Source of the DNA: Deinococcus metalli
Lineage (GTDB): Bacteria > Deinococcota > Deinococci > Deinococcales > Deinococcaceae
Assembly (NCBI RefSeq): GCF_014201805.1
Contig: NZ_JACHFK010000014.1
Location: forward strand, 25,001 to 89,000
DNA: 64,000 nucleotides
Reading direction: 5' to 3'
Below, one piece after another: positions 18,920 through 28,028 of this stretch; position 1 is the stretch's first letter; the number at the start of each line of letters is the position of its first letter. The translations under genes and the position numbers were made by a program. The notes under the pieces were generated by a model. The model did no database searches. It worked only from the letters and a program-made list of their open reading frames with translations, and was not told the origin of the DNA.

Positions 18920-19411
18920 ATGTACCAGCACATCGTGGTGACCACGGATGGCACCGACATCGACCACGCGGCGGTCAGGCATGCGGCCGGCCTGAGCCGC
19001 GCCCTGAACGCCACGCTCACGCTGCTGCACATCATTCCCGACGCCCACCGGGAACTCAGCAGCGGCACCGACCTGAGCGTAACCGCCGAGCAGACCGAGC
19101 GGGACTGGGCCCTTCAAGGTGAGGCGGCGCTGCACGACGGCGAACTCGATGCCGGTGACCTGCGGCTCGTGACCGTGCAGCGCCCCGCGCTGGGCCTCGA
19201 CGTCCCGCACGCCATCCTGCGCGAGGCGGCCGCCCTGGATGCCGACCTGATCGTGATGGCCACCCACGGTCGCACTGGCCTGGCGCACCTCATCCTCGGG
19301 AGTGTCGCGGAGCGCGTCGTGCACGGGGCGGGCGTGCCGGTGCTGCTGGTTCACCAGGCACCCACGCCATGCCGGCGACCCCAGGCAACCGGGCCTGGCC
19401 CCGGCTGCTGA
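18920..19411 (+). CDS. Universal stress protein, single UspA domain
   Basis: 163 aa from ATG 18920 (GGAG six bases upstream; the earlier ATG at 18908 has none). UspA fold: MYQHIVVTTDGTDIDHAAV, TLTLLHIIPDAH, ADLIVMATHGRTGLAHLILG, then SVAERVVHGAGVPVLLVH. The ATP-binding loop has A in place of its first Gly but keeps the G-x9-G-S part, so nucleotide binding is probable. A Pro-rich tail follows. It lies 64 bp after the sulfur operon and may be co-transcribed with it. Confidence 0.9.
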   Translation: MYQHIVVTTDGTDIDHAAVRHAAGLSRALNATLTLLHIIPDAHRELSSGTDLSVTAEQTERDWALQGEAALHDGELDAGDLRLVTVQRPALGLDVPHAILREAAALDADLIVMATHGRTGLAHLILGSVAERVVHGAGVPVLLVHQAPTPCRRPQATGPGPGC

Positions 19412-19824
19412 CGCTACTTCCCCACGGCCAGACGTGGCCAGCAGGATGGGTGCCTGAGCGCATCCCGCACCACGCCCCCGGGCAGCCCCTGGCGGCGCCC
19501 GCACGGCGAAACCTCCTGTGGGACTCGACAGCCGCACCCAGATGAACGGCAGGCGAATCCAGGAGTCCATGCCGCCATGGAATCACAGCGGTCACCAGAA
19601 CAGGGAATGTCATGACATTCCTCTGTTCTGGTGCGAGCAAAGCGAGTGACTGCCACGCACAGCGGCCTGCGTGAACCCGGGGGGTGCTGTTGACCCGGAG
19701 GCGGAACGGAATACCACGCTCACGCAGTGCGGACGGGGCTGCCCGCCGCGCAGGGCGACCATGTCAACCTCAGTCCGGACTGATGGAATGACGCGGCATG
19801 CCGCGTCACCACAGTTCAGTGGAT
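19412..19824. other. Convergent gap with one long palindrome
   Basis: 413 bp between the stress protein and the convergent pstS. Apart from the palindrome at 19593-19633 I see no gene or known element. Confidence 0.5.
19593..19633. repeat. 41-base near-perfect palindrome, probable two-way terminator
   Basis: CACCAGAACAG then GGAATGTC, an AT centre, GACATTCC, one bulged T, and CTGTTCTGGTG: 19 paired bases per arm. It is much longer than an ordinary terminator stem and has no T-tract; it could end both convergent transcripts or be a REP-like unit. Confidence 0.6.
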
Positions 19825-20859
19825 TTATTTGGCGATCGGCTGGCCACCGTAGGTCATGCCACTGATGAGCACCAGCGCGCGGGTTTGGGCGCTGGACGGC
19901 AACGCTACATAGTTCAGCGCCGTGTTGTACGCCTGGCCTTTGGTCACGACCCACATCAGCAGCTTCTTGAGTGCAGCGGCGTCCTGCGGGGTGCGGTTCC
20001 CGTACTTCTGATCCTGGTACACGATCACATAGGTGTAGGTGCTGATCGGGTAGCTCTGGCTGCCGGAGGCGTTCGTGATGCTGATGATGCCAGCGGACGG
20101 CAGAGAGACACTGGCCGCTGCCGCCTTGACACTGGCGAGGTCGGCCTTGACAAACTGACCGGCCCTGTTCTGCACGCTGCCAAAATCAATCTTATTCTGC
20201 AGCGCGTAGGTCAGTTCGATGTACCCGATGGCGCCGGGCGTGGACTTGACGATGCCGGAGACCCCGTCATTGCCTTTGCCCCCCACCCCGACCGGCCACT
20301 CTACTGACGTGGCGCTGCCGACCTTCGACTTCCACTCGGGGCTGACTTTGCTCAGGTAATCCGTAAAGACGCCTGTGGTGCCGCTGCCGTCACTGCGGCG
20401 GGCCACGGTCACCGGCAGGGGTGGCAGCGTGACGCCAGGATTGAGCTTCGCGATCTGGGGATCATTCCAGACCTTGATCTTGCCGAGGTAGATATCGGCC
20501 AGTACCGGGCCCGTGAACTTCAGGGAGGCCGTCACGCCCGGGAGGTTGTAGCTGGGGACGACGGCCCCGATCGCGTCCGGGAACGTGATGATCTTCCCAG
20601 GATACCCGGCGACGTCCGTGGCGGGGACGGCGACGTCACTGGCGGCGAAGTCGATCGTCCGGTCGTGCAGTTGCTTCTGACCGGCGCCGCTGCCCACGCT
20701 CTGGTAGTTCACGGTGTCGCCCGTTTCCGAGTGGTACTGGTCGAACATCTTGCTGAACAGCGGGTAGACGAAAGAACTGCCAGCGCCGGTCACCGTGAGG
20801 GCGCTGGCTCCGGTGCTCAGCGTCAGGGCGATCAGGGCAACATGTTTGGTCATCCTCAT
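19825..20859 (-). CDS. pstS: Phosphate-binding protein PstS
   Basis: 344 aa. Signal peptide [20 protein letters not shown] then mature [19 protein letters not shown], the PstS N-terminus. Phosphate-site segments are visible: [20 protein letters not shown] and [18 protein letters not shown], and [20 protein letters not shown]. It delivers phosphate to PstCAB in the membrane, but no pstC, pstA, pstB or phoU lies in the window, so it either works with a transporter encoded elsewhere or has another role (phosphate sensing, phosphate scavenging at the surface). No clear PHO box is seen upstream. Confidence 0.93.
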   Translation of the reverse strand: MRMTKHVALIALTLSTGASALTVTGAGSSFVYPLFSKMFDQYHSETGDTVNYQSVGSGAGQKQLHDRTIDFAASDVAVPATDVAGYPGKIITFPDAIGAVVPSYNLPGVTASLKFTGPVLADIYLGKIKVWNDPQIAKLNPGVTLPPLPVTVARRSDGSGTTGVFTDYLSKVSPEWKSKVGSATSVEWPVGVGGKGNDGVSGIVKSTPGAIGYIELTYALQNKIDFGSVQNRAGQFVKADLASVKAAAASVSLPSAGIISITNASGSQSYPISTYTYVIVYQDQKYGNRTPQDAAALKKLLMWVVTKGQAYNTALNYVALPSSAQTRALVLISGMTYGGQPIAK

Positions 20860-21495
20860 GACCCGACCTTAGGTGCGCACTGTCATGGATTCGTCAATGC
20901 GGTGCGTGACAGGACGAGAGCGTGAAGACCTGTGCTGTCCCGCATCTCAGTTCCCAGCGTCCGCCGATATCAGAGTCGGGGCTGGCCTGAAGAGGACGAC
21001 GCCCGGTACCGAGGTACCAGGGAACAGTGCTCTTGATGGAGGCCATGTTTCGATGCGGTTGGGGCCGGATGTTGGTCACGGCCCGCCAGAGCGAATATCT
21101 GAACGCTGTTGCCAACCCGCGCAGCTCGACGGGGTGCCGCTGTCAATGCCGATGCGGCCACTGGAAACACAGTGCTTCGGAGTGGTGCGGCGCAACCGTG
21201 ATGTTCCCGGCGCAGGGTGTTGTGATTGCGTACGGTACCGCACCTGCACAGCAGCTTCCGGGCGCCACACCAGCGGAGCGGAAGCAATGCTGGCACCGGA
21301 TGTCCCCGACGACGCTCGATTGGACTCGAAGTTGCGTTGGCGTCGGCTCTGTCGCGGGTCAGCCGCTCACCGCAGTGAACTTGCCTGAATCGTGTCAGAA
21401 GAGGCGCAACAGCATCGGTGCACGCCAGGTTTCGCGCCCTGACTGGTATGGGCGCGCCGGGACTGCCTGCACGAGGCTGGAATCGGTCCTGCCGC
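20860..21495. other. Intergenic region without a supported gene
   Basis: 636 bp between pstS and the penicillin-binding protein gene. Frames open here translate to Cys/Arg-rich, low-complexity sequence without start signals. The only local oddity is the double KpnI-like GGTACCGAGGTACC near 21004. I see no RNA or gene. Confidence 0.45.
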
Positions 21496-22857
21496 TCAGC
21501 GACGTCCAGGCTGTACAGGGGCCATTCCAGAGTTGCTTGCTACGGCCGCCGCGACGCTGCGGAACGTCGGGGCTGCGGCCTGCGATCCCTGGTAACGCGT
21601 GCGCGCACGGAACAGGGTGACGCTGATGGTGTACTGCGGAGCGTCGGCCGGAAAGAACCCAGTAAAGGTGCTGTTGTACTCCGTCGGGCTGTACCGGCCA
21701 TTCACCACCGTCTGGGCGGTTCCAGTCTTCCCCGCCAGACCATATCCACGCAGGCGCGCAGCATGTGGAATCCCGTCGTTGATGACATGGTGCAGCAATT
21801 CATCCATCGCGTGGGCAGTGGCGGGCGAGAGGAGGCGACGGGCAGGTGCCGACGCCTGGCCCAGGATCAGGGTGGGTGGAACATACACCCCGTCGTTCGC
21901 AATCGTGTTGAACGCCGCCGCAAATTGCACAGTGGTGGTCGTGACCCCCTGACCAAAGGCGTTGGTGGCCAGACCGATCTCACCCCACGTGGGTGAGGGA
22001 TTGAGGCGGCCCTGCGCCGCGAATGTCCCGAGCGCAGGCAAGGGTTGGCCGATCCCAAACCGTACCAGGACGTCATGCAGCCGCGCTGCCGTCAGCGCCT
22101 GAGCGATGAGCGACATCCCGACATTGCTGGAGTACCGCAAGATGCCCTGCACGGTGAGCTGCCCTGGATGGGGTACTGCGTCATGGATGGTAAACCGCCC
22201 GACACGCCGGCTCATCGGTGTGTCGTAAACGGCCTCGGGACGGGTCAGGTGGGCGTCGAGGGCGGCTGCGACCACCAGGGCCTTCATTTCGCTGCCGGGT
22301 TCATAGGCATCCTGGAAAGCCCGGTTACGCCAGGTCTGCATCGTCGTGTCCTTCCAGTGGTTGGGGTCAGCCAGCGCGTCGTTGGCGGCGGCGAGAATGG
22401 CACCTGTTCGGCTGTTGAGCACGATGATGGCACCACCGCTCGCGTCATGTTCCTTCACGGCCGCCCGGAGGTTGGCCTCCGCACTGACCTGGATGGCAGG
22501 AACGATGGTCAGGTGGAGATCCTCGCCGCGGGCCAGGCGGGCTTCCTGTGAGGCTTCCAGCCCCGAGAGGCCCCCATCCGTACCAGTGAAACCCACCAGT
22601 GCACCCGCAAGCGTGCCCTGCGGGTAGCGCCGCCGTCCGTTCACTGTCGTAGCCAGAACTGTGTCGTCTGCGGCGAGAATCTGCCCACGTGCCGGTCGCG
22701 CGGCTGGCTTGATGGCGCTGCTGGGAGGGCCCAGACTCAGGGCGATGAACGCGACCAGCAACAGACTGAACGAGAGGAGACCGATGCCGCGCATCACGCG
22801 CCAGCGCTGGTTCGGTGGAATGACCAGCGTGCGCCCGGGGGAGGCGGTGAACCTCAC
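21496..22857 (-). CDS. Class B penicillin-binding protein (FtsI/PBP2-like transpeptidase)
   Basis: 453 aa with one N-terminal membrane anchor (IGLLSFSLLLVAFIALSL) and a short periplasmic stretch including RGQILAADDTVLATT, as in FtsI-type proteins. Transpeptidase motifs are all present: SxxK in EPGSEMKALV, SxN in RYSSNVGMSL and KTG in LAGKTGTAQT. It is shorter than cell-division FtsI (usually 550-600 aa) because the N-terminal module is reduced. It cross-links peptidoglycan in the periplasm. Standing alone beside IS debris and not in a division cluster, it is more likely an accessory PBP, possibly altering beta-lactam sensitivity. Confidence 0.9.
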   Translation of the reverse strand: MRFTASPGRTLVIPPNQRWRVMRGIGLLSFSLLLVAFIALSLGPPSSAIKPAARPARGQILAADDTVLATTVNGRRRYPQGTLAGALVGFTGTDGGLSGLEASQEARLARGEDLHLTIVPAIQVSAEANLRAAVKEHDASGGAIIVLNSRTGAILAAANDALADPNHWKDTTMQTWRNRAFQDAYEPGSEMKALVVAAALDAHLTRPEAVYDTPMSRRVGRFTIHDAVPHPGQLTVQGILRYSSNVGMSLIAQALTAARLHDVLVRFGIGQPLPALGTFAAQGRLNPSPTWGEIGLATNAFGQGVTTTTVQFAAAFNTIANDGVYVPPTLILGQASAPARRLLSPATAHAMDELLHHVINDGIPHAARLRGYGLAGKTGTAQTVVNGRYSPTEYNSTFTGFFPADAPQYTISVTLFRARTRYQGSQAAAPTFRSVAAAVASNSGMAPVQPGRR

Positions 22858-23091
22858 CCTCGTCCGAGCTGGGGCGCCTTAAGTAAGGGTCTGAAGGGGT
22901 GCGGGGTGGCGAGGCAGGTGAGGAAGAGCAGTGAGGGCATATATTCTCCGGAACCACGATACGCCCGGGTGCCGTTCGGGGCGCTCTTGGCGCATACCAG
23001 GGCAGTGGAGTGCACCCCCGACCCCGGGCCACGAGCCAAGACACTTCGCCCTGGTCAGCCGCTACGCTGACCACATCGCGAAGGAGCCCGC
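22858..23091. other. Upstream region of the PBP gene
   Basis: Promoter-side region of the minus-strand PBP gene and the left flank of IS debris. No gene supported. Confidence 0.4.
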
Positions 23092-23194
23092 ATGCCCGGA
23101 CGTCAGCACAGCCGAGAGTTCAAACTGGAAGTGGTCAGCCAGGTCAACATAGGCCAGCGCAGCACTGCTCAGCTCTGCCGCGAACTGAAGTTGC
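23092..23194 (+). pseudogene. 5' fragment of another IS3-family orfA
   Basis: 34 codons beginning MPGRQHSREFKLEVVSQVNI, then RSTAQLCRELKL: the start of a Tnp_8-type helix-turn-helix protein. It is cut at 23194 by the IS3 element that follows, and on the far side (24432 onward) the sequence continues for about four codons before switching to IS4-type sequence. So the orfA had already been truncated before the IS3 element landed in it. Confidence 0.7.
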
Positions 23195-23243
23195 TAGGGT
23201 TTCGTGGAGTGGGAGTTCAGGCTGATCCACTCTGGAGCTCACG

Positions 23244-23552
23244 ATGTCCTCTCAACGCCAGGAATTTTCCGCCGAGTTCAAACGAGAAGCCGTCCAACTG
23301 GTCTTGTCGACTGGGAAAAGCTGCGCACAGATTGCCCGCGTCCTTGGCGTGCCGCCCCACTACGTGGTGCGCTGGAAGCAGCGTCACGAGCAGCAGATCG
23401 CCACAGGACGCCCCGCATTCGCGGGGCGTGGGATCGCAGCACTCAGTGCCCAGGAGACTCGCACCAAGCAGTTGGAACGCGAACTGGACATTACCCGACA
23501 GGAGCGGGACATCCTGAAAAAAGCGCTGGCCTTCTTCGCGAAAAACAGCTGA
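23244..23552 (+). CDS. IS3-family transposase OrfA
   Basis: 102 aa. Helix-turn-helix of the Tnp_8 type (FSAEFKREAVQLVLSTGKSC, AQIARVLGVPPHYVVRWKQR) and a coiled region (RTKQLERELDITRQERDILK). Two A-rich slip candidates, at 23517-23522 and 23541-23545, lie near its end where orfB takes over in the -1 frame. Confidence 0.92.
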   Translation: MSSQRQEFSAEFKREAVQLVLSTGKSCAQIARVLGVPPHYVVRWKQRHEQQIATGRPAFAGRGIAALSAQETRTKQLERELDITRQERDILKKALAFFAKNS

Positions 23553-24415
23553 TCTACGCGTTCATTCAGGCACATCAGGGCGAGTTTTCAGCCGCTCGGA
23601 TGTGCCGGGTGCTGCAGGTCAGTGCCAGTGGGTTTTACGCGTGGCGAGGAAGGCCTGAAAGTCGACGTGCTAGGAACGACCGCGCCTTGACGCTCAAGAT
23701 CACGACCTGTCATGAAGAGAGCCGATCCACCTACGGCACACCCCGGATCAAGGCGTCGCTGGCATCCCAGGGGGAGGTGGTCAGTCGTCAGCGGATTGGT
23801 CGGCTGATGAAGGCAGCGAACCTCAAGGTTCGCTGCAAGCGGAAGTTCCGGACGACCACGCGCTCGAACCCCGCGCTGCCAGTCGCCTCGAATCTCCTGA
23901 ACCGTGACTTCACCGCGAGCAAGCCGAATCAGAAATGGGTGACGGACATCACCTACTTGCCCACCACTGACGGGTGGCTCTACCTGGCCACGGTGTTGGA
24001 CTTGTATTCCCGGCGAATTGTCGGCTGGGCAATGAACGAGCGACTCATGACTCCACTGGTGCTGGAGGCGCTGGCCATGGCGCGGCAGGCCAGACGGCCC
24101 GCCGCTGGGCTGGTGCACCACTCAGATCGAGGAAGCCAGTACGCGAGTGAGGTGTACCGGCAGGCGTTGAATCGCTTGGAGGCGGTGCAGAGCATGAGTC
24201 GTGCGGGAGATTGCTGGGACAATGCCGTGCAGGAAAGCTTTTTCTCGACGCTGAAGATGGAACTCGACCTGCACAAGGCACGAGGAACTCGTGCCGAGAC
24301 GCGTACGGAGGTCTTTGAATGGATTGAGGTGTTCTACAACCGTCAGCGCCGCCACTCGGCGCTGGGATACCACTCGCCTGTCGCCTTCAAAGAACGAACG
24401 GTCAACCTCAACTGA
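23540..24415 (+). CDS. IS3-family transposase OrfB
   Basis: About 291 aa in the -1 frame after orfA, with no separate start; probably an OrfAB fusion. The IS3-group core is complete: [30 protein letters not shown] (first Asp), [17 protein letters not shown] (second Asp), [20 protein letters not shown] (Glu). Ends [19 protein letters not shown] as in the family. The element looks competent. Confidence 0.92.
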   Translation, partial: EKQLIYAFIQAHQGEFSAARMCRVLQVSASGFYAWRGRPESRRARNDRALTLKITTCHEESRSTYGTPRIKASLASQGEVVSRQRIGRLMKAANLKVRCKRKFRTTTRSNPALPVASNLLNRDFTASKPNQKWVTDITYLPTTDGWLYLATVLDLYSRRIVGWAMNERLMTPLVLEALAMARQARRPAAGLVHHSDRGSQYASEVYRQALNRLEAVQSMSRAGDCWDNAVQESFFSTLKMELDLHKARGTRAETRTEVFEWIEVFYNRQRRHSALGYHSPVAFKERTVNLN

Positions 24416-24445
24416 GCCTCCACAGAACCCTTGCAATCCCAAGTA

Positions 24446-25542
24446 GAGAGAATCCGGGAGTGTCTACGTCACAGATCCTAGGGGAGCCCGTCCGCAGTCT
24501 GGCAGACGAGTTCCTGGCCGTTCCCACCACGTCCTCCCAACAGCGCAGCCTGCAGGCTGCGCTGTTCATGTTTCTGGACACCGCGACCAGAACGGCGCTT
24601 CACCGCGTCGACTTGGTCAGTACAAGTACCCTGAGCCGCCTTCTGAACGAATATTCCTGGGATACGTCCCAGGGCTGGACGATCCTGCTCCAGGTTCAGT
24701 GGGACGCCCTGCATATGGCAGCGAAACGCAAACATCGGCCACTCTTGCAGCTGAGTGTCGAGCTGACCCGCATCGAAAAGAAGGGCAGCACGCTGCCCTT
24801 CGTCCGCGTGTTCAACAGAGTCCACAGCATCCATCTCGTCGTGCTGTTCGCTGAGTACGGTGCGGTGAAGTTCCCGGTGGGCGACCGCGTGTACAAAAGC
24901 AAAGGGACAGCGACCCTAATCACCTTGGCCCGTGAACTGCTGCGGACTGTCCCAGACGATATCCGACATCGATTCCGGATCCGTGTGCTCGCAAACAGGG
25001 GCCAGGGAGCCGCTGTCTTTTTCGATGAGGTGCGGCAGCGTGGCGTCGAGTTCGTGGTGGGCGTCCGGCAGACCCTGCACCCCGGGATCGTCACGGTGGC
25101 CGACTGTCTGCATAGCGGATACGTCGAGTAGAAGAACTGGCCCCATGACACGCTGTCGCTGGGCCAACTGAGCGTGGAGACCGAACATGTCATGCCGTGT
25201 CTTCAGAACTGCTGGACGGCGACGAGGGTGTCCCCGAAGGCGCGAAACGCTGGAACGAGGAATCTTTCTTTAAGGAGGGCAAGCATCAGTTTGGGCTGGC
25301 ACAGTTCGCGTTGCGAACTGCTGTGGGACTGGATCGATGGGTGTTGCTGGTGTTTCTCGCCTGGACGCTGGCGATCCTGCACCGCGAGGTCGGGATGACT
25401 CTGGAGGCGTGTGCCGCGCGCGCCGTGGTGACGGTGCTCCCACAGGTCTATCTGAACCGCTTGCTCCAGACGTTCAGAAAAATCGCGGAATTCCTCGCCC
25501 AGTACGGCTATTCACTCCATGATGCGAGGTGCAACTCCTGAG
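24446..25542 (+). pseudogene. IS4-type element copy 2, broken transposase, left end lost
   Basis: Right terminal repeat (25527-25542) is intact, but the left repeat and about 45 bp are gone; the element starts abruptly at GAGAGAATCCGGGAGTG. The transposase frame begins at 24460 ([20 protein letters not shown]), reaches a TAG at 25129-25131 where copy 1 has Leu (GGYVELKNW), then is out of frame over a short stretch and resumes at about 25200 to its normal end (25541). It is non-functional, and it is joined at its left to the foreign orfA fragment. Confidence 0.9.
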
Positions 25543-25583
25543 CTTCACCCTTCCCCAACATCCTGGGGACGCCGCGCCGATTA

Positions 25584-25745
25584 GGGATACCTCGATTTCA
25601 CGTACCTGAAGTAACGCCTCGACAATGACAGCAAGGTGGGCAAGGGGCAACGCAAGCGGTTACCAAAGAATTCAAGCGCGAGGCCGTCAGGCTCGCTCAC
25701 GAGCTCGACCAGATGTTCATCGGCATCTCGAGCAACCTCAGATAT
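25584..25745 (+). pseudogene. Left-end fragment of an IS3-type element
   Basis: About 160 bp, beginning GGGATACCTCGATTTCACG, that match the left end and start of orfA of the larger fragment at 30026 (same order: CCTGAAGTAACGCC, CGACAATGACAGC, GGCAACGCAAGCGGT, CGAGGCCGTCAGGCTCGCTC). It has one base missing in the orfA frame and stops near 25745. Orientation is the same as at 30026. Confidence 0.75.
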
Positions 25746-25812
25746 TCAGAACGATGACGTCCCCTCACGCGTCCGGAGGGAGCTGGCGTCGGCACATCGA
25801 CGCTTCGCACCC

Positions 25813-25916
25813 GTCACGCTCCCTCCGCTGGTATGACCCAGATCAGGTTCCTAGGGTTGGGCACGGCACCCTCTCAGCTGCCCGCTGCGCTACAGCGGAT
25901 CGGCACCCCTGCTGAC
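25813..25916 (-). promoter_or_regulatory. TPP (thiamine pyrophosphate) riboswitch, orphan
   Basis: On the minus strand the two invariant blocks are present: CAGCTGAGAGGGTGCCG and GAACCTGATCTGGGTCATAC then CAGCGGAGGGAG, with GGGGTGCCG on the 5' side and a P1 helix pairing GTCAGC (5') with GCGTGAC (3'). A CTCCCTC/GAGGGGA stem follows as a possible expression platform. It points leftwards, but 70 bp on the sequence turns into the IS fragment at 25745 and no thiamine gene follows. Confidence 0.88.
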
Positions 25917-26056
25917 TGCCGCGAGTGTCTCACCGGTGGCACGCCCCGGTCAAGGGCGGTGGGTGGCCACGTCCAGGCAAGGTGTCCAGAACGCCGTCAC
26001 AGTGTTGAGCCCTCATGGTGTTAGCCTCGGCGTGGCCCGCTCCCTGGGTGGGCCGC

Positions 26057-26214
<158 letters not shown>

Positions 26215-26247
26215 CTGCCCTGCCACCCCGGCGGGCGGCGACAGCTC

Positions 26248-27366
26248 ATGTATGAAGTGAATGCCCCACCCGGAAGGGTGGAGGCCGTCACGGCAGCCGG
26301 CGCGTTCATGCGTCAGGCGCTGCTGGAGGCGGCCAGAGGACTCGGGCGAACGTCGCCCAACCCGCCCGTTGGGTGCGTGATCGTACAGGGCACCGAGGTG
26401 GTAGGCCGCGGCTTCCACCCAAAAGCTGGCGAGCCCCACGCGGAGGTCTTCGCGCTGCGCGAGGCTGGCGAGCGCGCCCGCGGCGCGACCGTGTACGTGA
26501 CGCTCGAACCGTGCAGCCACCACGGGCGCACGCCGCCCTGCGCGGACGCGCTGATCGCAGCCGGCGTGTCCCGGGTGGTCGTGGCCACCCTCGACCCGAA
26601 TCCCCAAGTGGCCGGGCGCGGCGTGGAGACGTTGCGGGCTGCAGGCATCGATGTGACCGTGGGCGCGCTGGAAAGCGACGCCGCGCGTCAGCAGGCGGGC
26701 TTCCGAAGCCTGGTCGTGCGGCACCGCCCATGGGTGGTGGCGAAGTACGCCATGACCCTGGACGGCAAGGTGGCCGCCGTGGGCGAGGGGAACGGCGCCG
26801 TGAGCGGTTCCCTCGCCCGTGAGCGGGCCATGCACTGGCGGGACGAACTGGACGCCCTTGCGGTCGGGAGCGGCACGCTGGCCCTGGATCGCCCAGCCCT
26901 GACAACCCGCGGCGTACCAGGCGGGCGTGATCCCCGCCCGATCGTATTCGACCGTCACGCCGCGAGTGATCCGCATGCCCGTGCCTGGCGGCCGGGAGGC
27001 GTGCTCGTCACCGCCCCCGACGTGCGCGCCGATGCTCACGAGGCAGCAGGCGTGACCGTCGTGCGCGCCGGCACCCTTCCGGATGCCCTGACGCACCTCG
27101 CTGGCCTGGGTATCTCAAGCGTGCTGCTGGAGGGCGGCCCGACTTTGCTCGGCGCGTTCCTGGCGGCGGAACTTGTGGATGAGGTGCGGGTCTTCATCGC
27201 GCCGAAGGTGCTCGGCGCAGGGTTGTCACCGCTCGTGGAGCCAGTGCGATTCATGCGCCATGCGCAGCACCTGCACGACGTCACCACAGAACTCCTCGGC
27301 CCGGACGTGCTCGTCACGGGCCTCCTGAATGACATTCCGCGCCTGAGTGCGCCGGGAGCGAACTGA
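26248..27366 (+). CDS. ribD: RibD: pyrimidine deaminase / uracil reductase
   Basis: 372 aa from the ATG at 26248, the first after the riboswitch; it lacks a strong ribosome site, so a nearby downstream start is possible. The deaminase half has the zinc site PHAEVFAL and EPCSHHGRTPPCADAL and the opening PNPPVGCVIVQG. The reductase half starts near residue 150 (HRPWVVAKYAMTLDGKVAAV) and contains LDALAVGSGTLALDRPALTT and SVLLEGGPTLLGAFL. It does the second and third steps of riboflavin synthesis. The stop shares a base with the ribE start. Confidence 0.96.
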   Translation: MYEVNAPPGRVEAVTAAGAFMRQALLEAARGLGRTSPNPPVGCVIVQGTEVVGRGFHPKAGEPHAEVFALREAGERARGATVYVTLEPCSHHGRTPPCADALIAAGVSRVVVATLDPNPQVAGRGVETLRAAGIDVTVGALESDAARQQAGFRSLVVRHRPWVVAKYAMTLDGKVAAVGEGNGAVSGSLARERAMHWRDELDALAVGSGTLALDRPALTTRGVPGGRDPRPIVFDRHAASDPHARAWRPGGVLVTAPDVRADAHEAAGVTVVRAGTLPDALTHLAGLGISSVLLEGGPTLLGAFLAAELVDEVRVFIAPKVLGAGLSPLVEPVRFMRHAQHLHDVTTELLGPDVLVTGLLNDIPRLSAPGAN

Positions 27367-28028
27367 TGTTTACCGGAATCATTGAACAGGTGGGGCGAAT
27401 TGCCCACACCGCAGAGAACGAAGGCAACCTGAGCGTCATCATCGAACCCACTCACATGTGGAACGACGTGCAGTTGGGCGAGAGCGTCGCCGTGAACGGC
27501 ACCTGCCTGACCGTCACCACCTGGGACGACGTGGGCTTCACCGTCGACCTGAGCCGCGAGACCCTCGCCAAGACTGCCCCGCACTGGCAGGACGGCGCGA
27601 AGGTGAACCTCGAGCGCGCCATGACTGCCCAGGCCCGGTTCGGCGGGCACGTGGTGAGCGGCCATGTGGACGGGATGGGCGAGATCCTGCGAGTGGACGC
27701 GCAGCCCGGCGCCTACACCATGACCGTGCGCGCCGTCCCGCACCTCGCCCGCTACCTGGTGCCCAAGGGCAGCGTGACGGTAGACGGCGTGAGCCTGACG
27801 GTGGTGGACGTGGGTGGCCCCGCCGGCAGTCGGCCCGACCTGCGCGCCGACGAGTTCACACTGTGGCTGGTGCCGCACACCCTGGAGGTCACGACCCTGC
27901 ACACCTGGGCGGCGGGCACCCAGGTGAATCTGGAGGCCGACCAGATGGCGAAGTACGTGGAGAGATTGATCCTGATGCGCGACTGGACGCCGCCCGCCCT
28001 GGACAGCACGGTGGAGGGAACGGCATGA
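27366..28028 (+). CDS. ribE: RibE: riboflavin synthase alpha chain
   Basis: 220 aa. Starts with the family signature [12 protein letters not shown] and has two repeated lumazine-binding barrels: [12 protein letters not shown] and [15 protein letters not shown] in the first and second parts. The second repeat contains [14 protein letters not shown]. It makes riboflavin from two lumazine molecules supplied by RibH. Overlaps ribD by one base and ribBA by four, so translation is coupled. An insertion in the second repeat ([14 protein letters not shown]) makes it slightly longer than usual (about 200 aa). Confidence 0.96.
   Translation: MFTGIIEQVGRIAHTAENEGNLSVIIEPTHMWNDVQLGESVAVNGTCLTVTTWDDVGFTVDLSRETLAKTAPHWQDGAKVNLERAMTAQARFGGHVVSGHVDGMGEILRVDAQPGAYTMTVRAVPHLARYLVPKGSVTVDGVSLTVVDVGGPAGSRPDLRADEFTLWLVPHTLEVTTLHTWAAGTQVNLEADQMAKYVERLILMRDWTPPALDSTVEGTA

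Larger units (their letters stand above)
23195..24431 (+). mobile_element. IS3-family insertion sequence (second type)
   Basis: Ends read TAGGGTTTCGTGGAG (left) and, inward from the right, AGGGTTCTGTGGAG. TGC flanks both sides (23192-23194, 24432-24434), a 3-bp target duplication. It encloses intact orfA and orfB. It is inserted in a junction of two older IS fragments. Confidence 0.85.

Noticed and set aside
20873..21388. 171-codon plus-strand frame after pstS
   Set aside because: Cys/Arg-rich translation, no ribosome site, no similarity to any family pattern; treated as non-coding.
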